From Microbacterium oleivorans NBRC 103075 (GTDB taxonomy: Bacteria > Actinomycetota > Actinomycetes > Actinomycetales > Microbacteriaceae), in assembly GCF_001552475.1 (NCBI RefSeq), contig NZ_BCRG01000001.1, forward strand, positions 310,001 through 374,000: 64,000 nt of DNA, written 5' to 3'. Below, piece after piece: positions 24,947 to 36,949 of the stretch. The position numbers and the translations under genes are program-made. The stretch's first letter is position 1. Each line of letters opens with the position of its first letter. Below the pieces are notes generated by a model, which had not been told where the DNA came from, did no database searches, and worked only from the letters and a program-made list of their open reading frames with translations.

Positions 24947-25951
24947 GTGCTGCGAACCATCGGCAAAAGGCTCCTGCTGCTGATCCCCACCCTCCTCGGT
25001 CTGAGCATCCTGCTCTTCTGGTGGGTCCGAACCCTCCCCGGCGGCCCCGCCCAAGCGCTCCTCGGCGAGAAGGCCACCCCCGAAGCCGTCGCGCGCATCA
25101 ACGAGCTCTACGGCTTCAACCGGCCCCTGATCGAGCAGTACTTCACGTGGATCGGACGCCTGCTGTCGGGCGATTTCGGCACGTCACTGCGGACCAGCCA
25201 GCCCGTGCTCGACGAGTTCCTCCGCCGATTCCCGGCGACCATCGAGCTGTCGATCGCGGCGCTCATCATCGCCGTCGGTATCGGCGTTCCGCTCGGCTAC
25301 TGGGCTGCCCGCCGCCACGGAAAGGCCGCTGACAGCACCGCCGTCGTCTTCAGCCTCCTCGGTATCGTCGTGCCCGTCTTCTTCCTCGCGTTCATCCTGA
25401 AATACGTCTTCGCGGTCCAGCTCGGCTGGCTGCCCTCGGACGGCCGCCAGAATCCGCGCATCGAGGCGACGCATTACACGAACTTCTACGTCTTCGACGG
25501 CCTCATCACGGGGGAGTTCGACGCCGCGTGGGACGCTGTCCTGCACCTGATCCTCCCGGCCGTCGCCCTCGGCACGATCCCTCTCGCGATCATCGTGCGC
25601 ATCACACGGGCATCCGTCCTCGAAGTGCAGAACGCCGACTACGTCCGTACCGGCAAGGCCAAGGGCGTGCCCGGCTCGCTGCTGCGCAACCGGTTCATCC
25701 TGCGAAACGCGATGCTGCCGGTCATCACCACGATCGGCCTCCAGGCCGGCCTGCTGCTGTCCGGGGCGATCCTGACCGAAACGGTCTTCGCCTTCCCGGG
25801 CATCGGCTCGTTCCTGTCGGGGGCGATCTTCAACCGCGACTTCCCCGTCCTGCAGGGCTTCATCATCTTCATCGCGATCGTCTACGCGCTCATCAATTTG
25901 CTCGTCGACGTCTCGTACAGCCTGATCGACCCGAGAGTGAGGGTCTCATGA
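24947..25951 (+). CDS. ABC importer permease, DppB/OppB family
   Basis: First membrane component of the peptide-type importer, 334 residues with six transmembrane segments. The N-terminus KRLLLLIPTLLGLSILLFWWVR is the first segment typical of DppB proteins. The ATPase-contacting EAA loop is recognisable in RASVLEVQNADYVRTGKAKG, followed by the usual LRNAMLPVITTIGLQ and TETVFAFPGIG segments. The GTG start is preceded by a weak GAAAG. It overlaps the DppC-type gene by 4 nt (ATGA). The preceding hairpin likely keeps its level below that of the binding protein. Confidence 0.93.
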   Translation: MLRTIGKRLLLLIPTLLGLSILLFWWVRTLPGGPAQALLGEKATPEAVARINELYGFNRPLIEQYFTWIGRLLSGDFGTSLRTSQPVLDEFLRRFPATIELSIAALIIAVGIGVPLGYWAARRHGKAADSTAVVFSLLGIVVPVFFLAFILKYVFAVQLGWLPSDGRQNPRIEATHYTNFYVFDGLITGEFDAAWDAVLHLILPAVALGTIPLAIIVRITRASVLEVQNADYVRTGKAKGVPGSLLRNRFILRNAMLPVITTIGLQAGLLLSGAILTETVFAFPGIGSFLSGAIFNRDFPVLQGFIIFIAIVYALINLLVDVSYSLIDPRVRVS

Positions 25952-26907
25952 GCACCGTCCTTCCCCCCGCCTCAGGTGGCAGCGCCGCCGAGGACTCGAC
26001 CGTCGCCGTCCTCACCGCGGGCACCGGCGGCGCCCCGCGCGGCGGCTTCTGGCACGACGTGTTCCGCCGCCTCCGCCGCAGCCCCACCGCGTGGGTGGGT
26101 CTCGCCATCGTCCTGCTGTTCGTGCTCGTGGCGCTTCTCGCACCGCTGCTCGCGCCGTACCCCGAGACCGCTCTGCCGGGTGCTCGCGACATCACGCCCA
26201 CGTACATCCCCGGCCCCGGCGAGATCGCCTCATTCCCGCTCGGCCTCGACCGCTTCGGCGGTGACGTGGTCTCGAAGCTCATCTGGGGTGCGCAGTCGTC
26301 GCTCCTCATCGGTGTCGTCTCGACCGCCTACGGCCTCATCGGCGGGATGCTGCTGGGCCTCGTCGCCGGCACGTTCGGCGGGTGGGTCGACAACGTCATC
26401 ATGCGCCTCGTCGACATCCTGCTGTCGGTGCCGAGCCTGCTCCTCGCGGTTTCGATCGCCGCGATCCTCGGCCAGAACCAGAACTCGGTCATGATCGCCA
26501 TCGGTGTCGCGCAGGTGCCGATCTTCGCGCGACTGCTGCGCGCCTCGATGCTTCAGCAGCGGTCGGCGGACTACGTCCTGTCGGCGCAGACTCTTGGCCT
26601 CGGCCGCGGGCGCATCACGATGACCCACGTCCTGCCGAACGCGGTCGGGCCGGTCATCGTGCAGGGCACGCTGTCGCTCGCGACGGCCGTCATCGACGCC
26701 GCCGCGCTGTCGTTCCTCGGACTCGGCGGCGGACGGCCCGAGACCGCGGAGTGGGGTCGCATGCTCACCTATGCGCAGGCGGAACTCGCCATCGCGCCGT
26801 GGCTCGCGTTCCTCCCCGGCATCTGCATCGCCATCACGGCGCTGGGCTTCACACTCTTCGGTGAGGCGCTCCGCGAGTCCATGGACCCGCGCACCCGCAG
26901 CCGCTGA
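25948..26907 (+). CDS. ABC importer permease, DppC/OppC family
   Basis: Second permease of the importer, 319 residues. A polar N-terminal stretch of about 40 residues precedes FRRLRRSPTAWVGLAIVLLF, the first membrane segment. The periplasmic loop carries HPLGTD-like sequence FPLGLDRFGGDVVSKLIWGA, typical of DppC. The EAA loop is SADYVLSAQTLGLGRGRITM, and SFLGLGGGRPETAEWGRML is the usual conserved segment. The start is coupled to the upstream stop (ATGA), and the stop is coupled in turn to a 35-residue membrane peptide (TGATG). Confidence 0.93.
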   Translation: MSTVLPPASGGSAAEDSTVAVLTAGTGGAPRGGFWHDVFRRLRRSPTAWVGLAIVLLFVLVALLAPLLAPYPETALPGARDITPTYIPGPGEIASFPLGLDRFGGDVVSKLIWGAQSSLLIGVVSTAYGLIGGMLLGLVAGTFGGWVDNVIMRLVDILLSVPSLLLAVSIAAILGQNQNSVMIAIGVAQVPIFARLLRASMLQQRSADYVLSAQTLGLGRGRITMTHVLPNAVGPVIVQGTLSLATAVIDAAALSFLGLGGGRPETAEWGRMLTYAQAELAIAPWLAFLPGICIAITALGFTLFGEALRESMDPRTRSR

Positions 26908-27014
26908 TGAGCCGTCGGGTCGCGATCCTGCTGGTCGTGGTTCTGGTCGTGCTCGCCGCGGCGCTCGTCATCGGATACACGTCGGGACTGCTGGGCAACG
27001 CCGCCGTCGCGTGA
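26907..27014 (+). CDS. 35-residue single-pass membrane peptide in the importer operon
   Basis: ATG overlaps the preceding stop codon (TGATG), a layout typical of translational coupling. The peptide starts MSRRVAILLVVVLVVLAAAL, continues with a short hydrophobic stretch, and ends GNAAVA. A positive N-terminus followed by about 20 hydrophobic residues suggests a single membrane span with the start inside the cell. It is the last gene of the importer operon before two hairpins. Small membrane proteins of this size often bind and tune transporters. No homologue is recognised; function unknown. Confidence 0.6.
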   Translation: MSRRVAILLVVVLVVLAAALVIGYTSGLLGNAAVA

Positions 27015-27023
27015 GCGCTGGCG

Positions 27024-27048
27024 TGCCGCTGCCGGGCGTGCAGCGGCA
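27024..27048 (+). terminator. Terminator hairpin after the importer operon
   Basis: Perfect 8-bp stem TGCCGCTG / CAGCGGCA with a 9-nt loop, 9 nt after the small-peptide stop codon. Confidence 0.55.
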
Positions 27049-27058
27049 TCCGCGTTCG

Positions 27059-27101
27059 CCTGTCACAGCACGCCGTGCGGTGGGGCGCGTTCTGTGACAG
27101 G
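27059..27101. terminator. Inverted repeat between convergent importer genes
   Basis: Perfect 10-bp arms CCTGTCACAG / CTGTGACAGG separated by 23 nt that can fold further. It lies just past the stop codon of the convergent double-ATPase gene and probably terminates it, perhaps in both directions. Confidence 0.6.
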
Positions 27102-27113
27102 GGAGGCTCCGCT

Positions 27114-28775
<1,662 letters not shown>

Positions 28776-28855
28776 GGACCCATCCTGCCCTCCGCCCGCC
28801 TCGGGCGCACGGGTGGATCGCCCGGCTTTACCCAGCCGTAACGACCCGGGTGGGC

Positions 28856-30030
<1,175 letters not shown>

Positions 30031-30034
<4 letters not shown>

Positions 30035-31221
30035 AGGGTGACTCCTTCGATGGCGGTGCGGAGGCGCGCTGCGGCGTCCTCCGGGGGGACGTCGCCGATC
30101 CAGGCGCCCATGGCGGCCTCGGATCCGGCGAGGAACTTGAGCTTGTCGGCGGCGCGGCGGGGGCTGGTGAGCTGCAGGCTCAGGCGCACGGTGTCGCGGC
30201 CGACGTTCACGGGCGCCTGGTGCCAGGCGGCGATGTACGGGGTCTCGGACTCGTAGAGGGCGTCGACGCCGCGCAGGAGTCGCAGGTACATCGGCGCGAG
30301 CTCGTCCTTCTCGGGGTCGGACAGCATCGCGAAGTCGGGGACGTGGCGGTGGGGGAGCAGGTGGATCTCGAGCGGCCAGCGGGCGGCGAACGGCACGAAC
30401 GCCGTGAAGTGCTCGCCGCGCAGCAGCACGCGGGGCCCGGCCTGCTCGAACTCGAGGATCCGCTGGAACAGATCGGGTGCCGTCCGGTCGATCGAGTCGA
30501 GCAGACGCGTCGTCCGCGGCGTGACGTACGGGTACGCGTAGATCTGGCCGTGGGGATGCTGCAGCGTGACGCCGATCGCCTCGCCCCGGTTCTCGAACGG
30601 GAAGACCTGCTCGATGCCGGGGAGCGCCGACAGGGCGGCCGTGCGGTCGGCCCACGCCTCGATGACGGTGCGCGCACGGGTCACCGTCTGCGTGCCGAAC
30701 GAGCCGGTGCGCTCGGGCGAGAAGCAGACGACCTCGGTGCGGCCGACGCTCGTGCGGGTGCGACCGAGGCCGAGGTGCGCGAGGTCCTCGAGCCCGCGCG
30801 GTGCATCGGCCGCTTCGGGAGCGTCGCCGATCGCCGCGGCGAGGGCAGGTCCGAACGACGGCGACTTGTTCTCGAAGACGGCGACGTCGTAGACCGACGG
30901 GATCTCGGACGGGTTCGTGGCCGTCTGCGGCGCGAGCGGGTCGAGCTCGGCGGGCGGCAGGAAGGCGCGGTTCTGGCGGGCCGCGGCGACCGAGACCCAG
31001 TCGCCGGTCAGGATGTCCTGGCGCATCGTGGCCGTCTCGGGTCGCGCGCCGAGATCGCGGGTGTCGACGGCGCGTTCGGGCCCGAGCGCCGTGCCGGGGT
31101 CGTCGAAGTAGATCAGCTCGCGACCGTCGGCCAGGCGCGTGCTCCGCTTGACGACGCCGGCGCCGAGGTCGCTCGTCTCGGCGATCGCGTGCGTGGGCGT
31201 GCCGTTCTCCGGTGTGTTCAC
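30031..31221 (-). CDS. galT: Galactose-1-phosphate uridylyltransferase
   Basis: Transfers UMP from UDP-glucose to galactose 1-phosphate, giving UDP-galactose and glucose 1-phosphate. It has 396 residues. The catalytic HPH triad is seen in TLQHPHGQIYAYPY, and a likely metal-binding second half appears in LEIHLLPHRHVPDF. The GTG start at 31221 directly follows a TTGACG-18-TACCGT promoter by 6 nt, so the mRNA should be leaderless. Two palindromes of the form RTGTTnnCGnnAACAY overlap the -35 box and the start codon. It is first in the galT-galK operon and divergent from a LacI-family gene. Confidence 0.95.
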
Positions 31222-31229
31222 GTCAACAC
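31214..31229. promoter_or_regulatory. LacI-type operator overlapping the galT start
   Basis: GTGTTCACGTCAACAC, symmetric except at two positions. It covers the galT start codon, the predicted transcription start and the edge of the -10 box. A second copy is centred 31 bp away. Confidence 0.7.
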
Positions 31230-31257
31230 GGTAATCGAAGCGCTATGTTATCGTCAA
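31228..31257 (-). promoter_or_regulatory. galT promoter
   Basis: Minus-strand TTGACG (31257-31252), 18 nt, then TACCGT (31233-31228), then 6 nt to the GTG. It is one of the few promoters here with a near-consensus -35 box, and both boxes are touched by operators. Confidence 0.7.
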
Positions 31258-31260
31258 CAT
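31245..31260. promoter_or_regulatory. LacI-type operator over the galT -35 box
   Basis: ATGTTATCGTCAACAT, symmetric at 12 of 16 positions (ATGTTnnCGnnAACAT). It overlaps the galT -35 box and lies 62 bp upstream of the divergent LacI-family start, so it may serve both genes. Confidence 0.7.
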
Positions 31261-31321
31261 CACGTAAGTCTCCGGAGTTGGGCACCTCTTCGCGGGGAAG
31301 ATCCGGGGCGGGGAGGATGCC

Positions 31322-32278
31322 GTGCAGCGACGCGTTTCGATGGTAGATGTGGCCGCGGCCGCCGGCGTCTCCGGCCAGACCGTCTCCCGCGTCGTGAACG
31401 GCAGTCCCCGCGTCGATCCCGACACCCGCGCGCGCATCGAGACGGCGATGGCCGAGCTCGGCTACCGCCCGCACCGCGCCGCCCGGGCGCTCCGCACCGG
31501 TCGCTCCGGCACGATCGGCGTGATCGTGGCGACCCTCGCGACGGTCGGCAATTCGCGGATGCTGGAGGCCGTGGCATCCGCTGCCGCCCACCGCGAACTC
31601 GCGGTCACCCTCGTCGCCCTCGCCGAGCGGGCCGATATCGCCGCCGCCTTCGACCGCCTGCACGACCTCGGGGTCGACGGCGCGATCGTGCTGAACGAGG
31701 CCTCTGCGATCGCCGAGGGCGTCACCGCGCCCCAGGGACTCGCGCTCGTCGCGGTCGACTCTCCCGGGGGCGCGTTCGCGACAGTGCAGTCCGACCATGC
31801 GGGCGGCGCCGAGGCGGCGACGCGTCGACTGCGGGATGCCGGGCGTCGCTCCATCGCGCACGTCGCCGGTCCCGCGGGTTCCTACGCGGCGGCCGAGCGC
31901 GAGCGCGGCTGGCGCGCGGCGCACGACGGCGCGCCCGCGCCGGAACCGTTGCGCGGCGACTGGGGTGCGGCATCCGGTCATGCCGCGGGCCGCCGCCTCG
32001 CCGCCGATGCCGACGTGGACGCCGTGTTCGCGGCGAACGATCAGATGGCGCTCGGCGTGCTGCGCGCGCTCGCCGAGGCCGGCCGCGACGACGTCGCCGT
32101 CATCGGCTTCGACGACGTCGCGGATGCCGCTGACTATCGCCCGCCGCTCACCACCGTCCGCCAGGACTTCGCGGCACTCGGCGAGGCTGCCGTCGCCGCC
32201 CTCGCGGCGACGCTCGACGGCGCCCCGCCCACGCGAACCGTCGTCCCGACGACGCTCATCGCCCGAGCGTCGGGCTGA
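31322..32278 (+). CDS. LacI-family transcriptional regulator of the galactose genes
   Basis: Repressor of 318 residues. The N-terminal helix-turn-helix is textbook: VSMVDVAAAAGVSGQTVSRV near residues 5-24, and the hinge YRPHRAARALRTG near 50. A periplasmic-binding-protein-like effector domain follows with GVIVATLATVGN, AIVLNEASAI and VIGFDDVADAADYRPPLTTV. The GTG start has GGGAGG 6 nt upstream, so unlike its neighbours this message has a leader. It is divergent from galT with two matching palindromes between them, which points to repression of galTK and possibly itself, relieved by galactose or a derivative. Convergent with galE. Confidence 0.92.
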   Translation: MQRRVSMVDVAAAAGVSGQTVSRVVNGSPRVDPDTRARIETAMAELGYRPHRAARALRTGRSGTIGVIVATLATVGNSRMLEAVASAAAHRELAVTLVALAERADIAAAFDRLHDLGVDGAIVLNEASAIAEGVTAPQGLALVAVDSPGGAFATVQSDHAGGAEAATRRLRDAGRRSIAHVAGPAGSYAAAERERGWRAAHDGAPAPEPLRGDWGAASGHAAGRRLAADADVDAVFAANDQMALGVLRALAEAGRDDVAVIGFDDVADAADYRPPLTTVRQDFAALGEAAVAALAATLDGAPPTRTVVPTTLIARASG

Positions 32279-32293
32279 CGCACCCGGCCGAGC

Positions 32294-33271
32294 TCAGCCG
32301 GCGTTGCGGCGAGCGTCCCAACCGGTGCGGACCATCTCGTCGAGGCTGTAGCGCATCTGCCAGTCGAGGTCGCGGGCGGCGAGCTCGCCGGTGGCGACGA
32401 TCCGATCGGGGTCACCGGCGCGGCGCGGGGCGATCTCGGGCGTGAAATCGATGCCGGTGACGCGGGCGACGGCATCCATGATCTCGCGGACCGACAGGCC
32501 GTTCTGCGAACCCAGGTTGTACGCCGGCTCGACGCTCTCACCGGCGCGGAGGCGCTGCGCCGCGACGACGTGCGCGGCGGCGATGTCGGCGACGTGGACG
32601 TAGTCGCGCACGTTCGTGCCGTCGGGGGTGTCGTAGTCGTCGCCGTTGATGCGCGGCGTCTTGCCCTCGATCAGCATCTCGAACACGATCGGGAACAGGT
32701 TGTGCGGGCTCGTGTCGTAGACGGACGGGTCGCCCGAGCCGACGACGTTGAAGTACCGCAGCGCGGTGTGGCGAAGCGGTGCATCGGATGCCGCGGTCGC
32801 GACGCCCTGGGCGGCGATCAGCCACTCACCGATGAGCTTCGACTCGCCGTAGGGCGAGGAGGGGCGCTTGGGTAGATCCTCGGTCACGAGCGGCACGTCG
32901 GGCGTGCCGTACACGGCGGCGCTGGAGGAGAACACGATGTTCGTGACCCCGGCATCCGCCATCGCTGCGAGGACGACGCGCGTGCCCTCGACATTCTGCT
33001 CGTACGTGTGGAGGGGGCGCGTCACCGAGACGCCGGCGTACTTGAAGCCGGCGAGGTGGATGACACCCTCGGCGTCGTGCTCGCGGAGCGTGCGGGAGAC
33101 GAGGTCCTGGTCGAGGATCGTGCCCCGGACGAAGGGCACCCCTTCGGGGATGAACGACTCATGGCCGCTCGAGACGTCATCGATGACGACGGGGTCGAGA
33201 CCCGCCTCAGCGAGAGCGCGGACGATATGTGCGCCGATGTACCCGGCGCCTCCGGTGACGAGCCAACTCAT
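32294..33271 (-). CDS. galE: UDP-glucose 4-epimerase
   Basis: NAD-dependent enzyme that interconverts UDP-galactose and UDP-glucose, closing the Leloir pathway and supplying UDP-galactose for envelope sugars. It has 325 residues. The Rossmann motif TGGAGYIGAH is at residues 6-15, IDDVSSGH follows, the catalytic Ser lies in SSSAAVYG near 124, and the YxxxK pair is YGESK near 146. The C-terminal part has the usual NLGSQNGLSVREI and RAGDPDRIVA. TAGGCT ends 7 nt before the ATG. It lies 42 bp downstream of pgm on the same strand and convergent with the LacI-family gene, but is not part of the galTK operon. Confidence 0.95.
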   Translation of the reverse strand: MSWLVTGGAGYIGAHIVRALAEAGLDPVVIDDVSSGHESFIPEGVPFVRGTILDQDLVSRTLREHDAEGVIHLAGFKYAGVSVTRPLHTYEQNVEGTRVVLAAMADAGVTNIVFSSSAAVYGTPDVPLVTEDLPKRPSSPYGESKLIGEWLIAAQGVATAASDAPLRHTALRYFNVVGSGDPSVYDTSPHNLFPIVFEMLIEGKTPRINGDDYDTPDGTNVRDYVHVADIAAAHVVAAQRLRAGESVEPAYNLGSQNGLSVREIMDAVARVTGIDFTPEIAPRRAGDPDRIVATGELAARDLDWQMRYSLDEMVRTGWDARRNAG

Positions 33272-33278
33272 GGTCCCG

Positions 33279-33284
33279 AGCCTA
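33279..33284 (-). promoter_or_regulatory. -10 box, leaderless start of galE
   Basis: TAGGCT on the minus strand, 7 nt before the ATG at 33271, in the 42-bp gap after pgm. Confidence 0.5.
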
Positions 33285-33313
33285 CTGGCGCGGGACCGAC
33301 GGCTCCGACGGGG

Positions 33314-34954
33314 TCAGGAACCGAGTGCGGCAGCGACGACGGCGCGCGCTTCCTCTTGCACCTGCGCGAGGTGGTCGGGGCCTTTGAGGCTCTCGGCGTA
33401 GAGCTTGTAGACGTCCTCTGTGCCCGAGGGACGCGCGGCGAACCAGGCGAACTCGGTCTGCACCTTGAGACCGCCGATCGCTGCGCCGTTGCCGGGGGCG
33501 TGCGACAGCTTCGCGGTGACGGGGTCGCCCGCCAGCTCGCTCGCCGACACGGCATCGCCCGACAGCTTCGACAGTGCGGCCTTCTGCTCGGGCGAGGCGG
33601 GGGCGTCGACCCGTTGATAGGCGGATGCCCCGAACTCGGCCTCGAGCTCGGCGTAGCGCTGCGACGGGGTCTTGCCCGTCACGGCGAGGATCTCGGCGGC
33701 GAGGAGGCACAGGAGGATGCCGTCCTTATCGGTCGTCCAGACGGTGCCGTCCTTGCGAAGGAACGAGGCGCCGGCGGACTCCTCGCCGCCGAAGGCGACG
33801 GAGCCGTCGAGCAGGCCCGGCACGAACCACTTGAAGCCGACCGGAACCTCGAGCAGGGTGCGGCCGAGGGATGCTGCGACGCGGTCGATGATCATCGACG
33901 AGACGAGCGTCTTGCCGATGGCGGCATCCATCGGCCAGTTCTCGCGATGCGCGTAGAGGTAGTCGATCGCGACGGCGAGGAAGTGGTTCGGGTTCATGAG
34001 GCCCGCGTCCGGCGTCACGATGCCGTGGCGGTCGGCGTCGGCGTCGTTGCCCGTCAGGATGTCGAACTCGTCGCGGCGCGCGACGAGCGAGGCCATGGCA
34101 GACGGCGAAGAGGGATCCATGCGGATCTTCTCGTCCCAGTCGAGCGTCATGAACTTCCAGGTCGGGTCGACCTCAGGGTTCACTACGGTCAGGTCGAGGC
34201 CGTAGCGCTCGCCGATGAGGGCCCAGTACTCGACCGAAGCACCGCCGAGCGGGTCTGCCCCGATGCGGACGCCTGAGCGGGCGATCGCCTCGACGTCGAT
34301 GATCGAGGCCAGGTCGGCGACGTAGCCCTCGCGGAAGTCGTACTCGCCGAGCGTGGCGTCGTCGATGTCGGCGTGACGGACCCGCTTCACCCCCTCGAGG
34401 CCGGCTTCGATGAGAGCGTTCGCGCGGTCGGCGATCCAGCCGGTCGCGTCGGTGTCGGCGGGGCCGCCGTGCGGCGGGTTGTACTTGAAGCCGCCGTCGC
34501 GCGGCGGGTTGTGGGAGGGGGTGACGACGATGCCGTCAGCACGCCCGGCATCCGATTCGTTACGGCCCTTGTTGTACGTGAGGATCGCGTGGCTGAGAGC
34601 CGGCGTCGGCACCCACGAGTCGCGGCTGTCGATGCGGACGTCCACGCCGTTCGCGACGAGAACCTCGATCGCAGTGTGCTCGGCGGGCAGTGACAGGCCG
34701 TGCGTGTCTCGGCCGAGGAACAGCGGGCCCGAGATGCCCTGCGCCGCCCGGTAGTCGACGATCGCCTGGGTCGTGGCGAGGATGTGGTCCTCGTTGAAGC
34801 TCCGCGACAGCGACGAGCCGCGGTGGCCGCTCGTGCCGAACGCGACGCGCTGGCCGGTGACCGACGGGTCGGGCTTCAGGTCGTAGTACGCGCTGATCAG
34901 CGCGTCCACATCGATGAGATCAGAGGCTTCGGCTGGTCGTCCTGCGCGGCTCAT
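33314..34954 (-). CDS. pgm: Phosphoglucomutase (alpha-D-glucose phosphate-specific)
   Basis: Interconverts glucose 1-phosphate and glucose 6-phosphate, so it carries the product of GalT into glycolysis. At 546 residues it has the same length as E. coli Pgm. The early [19 protein letters not shown] segment (near 39) is typical of this subgroup. The phosphoserine loop is [20 protein letters not shown], the metal loop is [12 protein letters not shown], and the sugar loop is [12 protein letters not shown] very long open frame upstream of the ATG at 34954 is antisense to other genes and is not part of the protein. galE follows 42 bp downstream; the pair makes metabolic sense beside galTK. Confidence 0.95.
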   Translation of the reverse strand: MSRAGRPAEASDLIDVDALISAYYDLKPDPSVTGQRVAFGTSGHRGSSLSRSFNEDHILATTQAIVDYRAAQGISGPLFLGRDTHGLSLPAEHTAIEVLVANGVDVRIDSRDSWVPTPALSHAILTYNKGRNESDAGRADGIVVTPSHNPPRDGGFKYNPPHGGPADTDATGWIADRANALIEAGLEGVKRVRHADIDDATLGEYDFREGYVADLASIIDVEAIARSGVRIGADPLGGASVEYWALIGERYGLDLTVVNPEVDPTWKFMTLDWDEKIRMDPSSPSAMASLVARRDEFDILTGNDADADRHGIVTPDAGLMNPNHFLAVAIDYLYAHRENWPMDAAIGKTLVSSMIIDRVAASLGRTLLEVPVGFKWFVPGLLDGSVAFGGEESAGASFLRKDGTVWTTDKDGILLCLLAAEILAVTGKTPSQRYAELEAEFGASAYQRVDAPASPEQKAALSKLSGDAVSASELAGDPVTAKLSHAPGNGAAIGGLKVQTEFAWFAARPSGTEDVYKLYAESLKGPDHLAQVQEEARAVVAAALGS

Positions 34955-35016
34955 CCGCCCAGTCTGCCAGGGAACCACGGCATCGGCGTGGCGTGTCGCG
35001 GATCCGTGCCGGCCTC

Positions 35017-35952
35017 TCAGGCAGGCAGGCGGCCGGCGTCGGTCGCGATGCGCCCCGTGTGGTCGCTCAGCGCGTCGAGCACCGTCCGGAGAGCGGGCGA
35101 ATCCGACATCGTCCTCCGGTGGATCGAGGAGATCTCGCGGATCGACTCGGGCGAGACCGTCGGAATCGCGACCAGGTCGGGCCCGAGTGGAGGGCGGCCG
35201 AGACGCGGCACGAGGGCGACCGCGATTCCGGCGCGCGCGATCTCGAGGTGGTTCTCGAACTCCATCGACTCGTGGATGATCCGGGGTGCCCCGCCCACGC
35301 CGTCGAACAGGCGCCGGAGCCACTGGCGACAGATCGTCGACTCGAACGTCGCGACCCACGGTTCGTCGCCGATGTCCTCGGGGCGGAGCTCGCTGCGGTC
35401 CGCGAGCGGGTGATCGCGGTGCAGGATCACGTCGGCGACGTCGGTGAACAGCGGTGTCTCGACGAGGTGATCGGGAATCGACAGTGCCACGTTGCCCCAC
35501 CGGTGAACGATGCCGAGGTCCCGCTGTCCCGATGCGACGAGGGCGATGGTCTCCCAGGGTTCGCTCTCTCGTAGCGGTACGCGAAGGTCCGGATGCCGAC
35601 GGCTGAGGTCCGCGACGAGGGGGACCATGACGCCGCGCACGACCGTGGAGAAGGCCCCGATGCGGATCTCGCCCGAGACCAGGTCGGGCTCCCCACCGCC
35701 GTGGAGGTCGGCACCGACCCGTTCGAGGTCGGCGAGGATCGGCGTGGCCGAGACGACGAGGCGCGTCGCGGGCTCGGTGAGGACGACGCCCCGCCCGACC
35801 CGCTCGAGCAGAGCCACGCCGGTGTCGCGTTCGAGCCGTTTGATCTGCTGCGAGACCGCCGAGGGGGTGAAGCCGAGCGCGGCGGCCGCCGCGGCGACGC
35901 TGCCCTCGGTCGCGACGGCGCGGAGGGAGACGACGGCCTCGAGATCGATCAT
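35017..35952 (-). CDS. LysR-family transcriptional regulator
   Basis: Protein of 311 residues. The N-terminal winged helix covers about residues 1-60 ([20 protein letters not shown], then [20 protein letters not shown]), and the effector domain follows ([20 protein letters not shown]). The ATG is fixed by a TAGCAT -10 box 6 nt upstream. It is divergent from an EamA-family exporter, the classic layout in which a LysR protein activates the neighbour in response to the exported compound or its analogue. The 64-bp gap is AT-richer than average but I could not pick out a clear T-N11-A site. Effector unknown. Confidence 0.92.
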   Translation of the reverse strand: MIDLEAVVSLRAVATEGSVAAAAAALGFTPSAVSQQIKRLERDTGVALLERVGRGVVLTEPATRLVVSATPILADLERVGADLHGGGEPDLVSGEIRIGAFSTVVRGVMVPLVADLSRRHPDLRVPLRESEPWETIALVASGQRDLGIVHRWGNVALSIPDHLVETPLFTDVADVILHRDHPLADRSELRPEDIGDEPWVATFESTICRQWLRRLFDGVGGAPRIIHESMEFENHLEIARAGIAVALVPRLGRPPLGPDLVAIPTVSPESIREISSIHRRTMSDSPALRTVLDALSDHTGRIATDAGRLPA

Positions 35953-35958
35953 GAAGTG

Positions 35959-35964
35959 ATGCTA
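35959..35964 (-). promoter_or_regulatory. -10 box, leaderless start of the LysR-family gene
   Basis: TAGCAT on the minus strand, 6 nt before the ATG at 35952. Confidence 0.5.
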
Positions 35965-36016
35965 CTGATTCAGGCGACGAAATGATCGCTTGTCCTTCAC
36001 GAACCCTCCCGGCTGA

Positions 36017-36949
36017 ATGGATCAGGTGACCCGCCGTGACATGCTCCTCGCCGCCCTCGTCGCTTCGCTCTGGGGACTGAACTTCGTCGTCATCGACTGG
36101 GGGATGAGCGGCATCCCACCCCTGCTCTTCGCGGCGATCCGGTTCGCCGTCGTCGCGCTCGCCGTCGTCGTGGTGCCTCGGCCGCAGACCGGGTGGCGCG
36201 TGATCGTCGGGGTCGGCCTGTTCATGAGTCTCGGGCAATTCGCCCTCCTCTACACGTCGCTCGCCCTGGGGTTGAGCCCCGGGCTCGCCGCGCTGCTCAT
36301 GCAGGCGCAGGCGGTCTTCACGATCGTGCTGGCGGCTGTCGCGCTCCGCGAACGCCCCTCCGCGATGCAGGTGGCCGGCGTGAGCCTCGGTGTCATCGGG
36401 CTCGCGATCGTCGCGGTGTTCCGAGGCGGGGATGCCCCGGTCCTCGCGGTATGCCTCGCTCTCGCCGCTGCGCTGTCGTGGGCGGTCGGCAACGTCATCT
36501 CGCGCCGCGCGGGAGTGGTCACCGGGGTCGGACGCGGCGGCACGCTGTCGCTGACCGTCTGGTCGTCGCTCGTCGTCCCGGTGCCCGCGCTCGCACTGTC
36601 GTTCGTGATCGACGGACCCGCCGCGATCGGGGCGGGGTTCGCCGCGATCGGTCCCCAGGCCGTCATCTCCACCCTGTACACGGCAGGGCTCTGCACCCTG
36701 TTCGCCTACGCGGTGTTCAACGGCCTGCTCGGCCGCAACCCGTCGGCCGCCGTCGTCCCGTGGATCCTCCTCGCGCCCGTCGTCGCGATGGCGTCGGCGG
36801 CGCTGCTGCTCGGCGAGGCGCCGAGCGTCGGAGAGATGGTCGGCGGTGCGGTGCTCGTCGCGGGTGTGCTGGTGAGTGGCATCCGTCGTCGTCGGCGCGA
36901 GCTGCCTGCGGTCGAGCCCATGGGGGTGCCCACTAGGCTGTCCGCGTGA
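36017..36949 (+). CDS. EamA-family (drug/metabolite) transporter
   Basis: Inner-membrane protein of 310 residues with ten predicted spans built from two EamA repeats. The first repeat starts [20 protein letters not shown], and the second shows [15 protein letters not shown]. The end of the second repeat shows the usual [21 protein letters not shown]. Relatives export amino acids or other metabolites such as O-acetylserine and cysteine. It has no obvious ribosome binding site. Divergent from a LysR regulator that probably controls it. The stop overlaps the pheA start by 4 nt (GTGA), so read-through into pheA is possible. Confidence 0.88.
   Translation: MDQVTRRDMLLAALVASLWGLNFVVIDWGMSGIPPLLFAAIRFAVVALAVVVVPRPQTGWRVIVGVGLFMSLGQFALLYTSLALGLSPGLAALLMQAQAVFTIVLAAVALRERPSAMQVAGVSLGVIGLAIVAVFRGGDAPVLAVCLALAAALSWAVGNVISRRAGVVTGVGRGGTLSLTVWSSLVVPVPALALSFVIDGPAAIGAGFAAIGPQAVISTLYTAGLCTLFAYAVFNGLLGRNPSAAVVPWILLAPVVAMASAALLLGEAPSVGEMVGGAVLVAGVLVSGIRRRRRELPAVEPMGVPTRLSA
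36934..36939 (+). promoter_or_regulatory. -10 box inside the transporter gene, serving pheA
   Basis: TAGGCT, 6 nt before the pheA GTG, within the last codons of the EamA-family gene. It would allow pheA to be transcribed independently as a leaderless message. Confidence 0.5.

Noticed and set aside
35953..36016. A LysR operator between the LysR and EamA genes
   Set aside because: The gap is AT-richer but no symmetrical T-N11-A site stands out, so no position is claimed.
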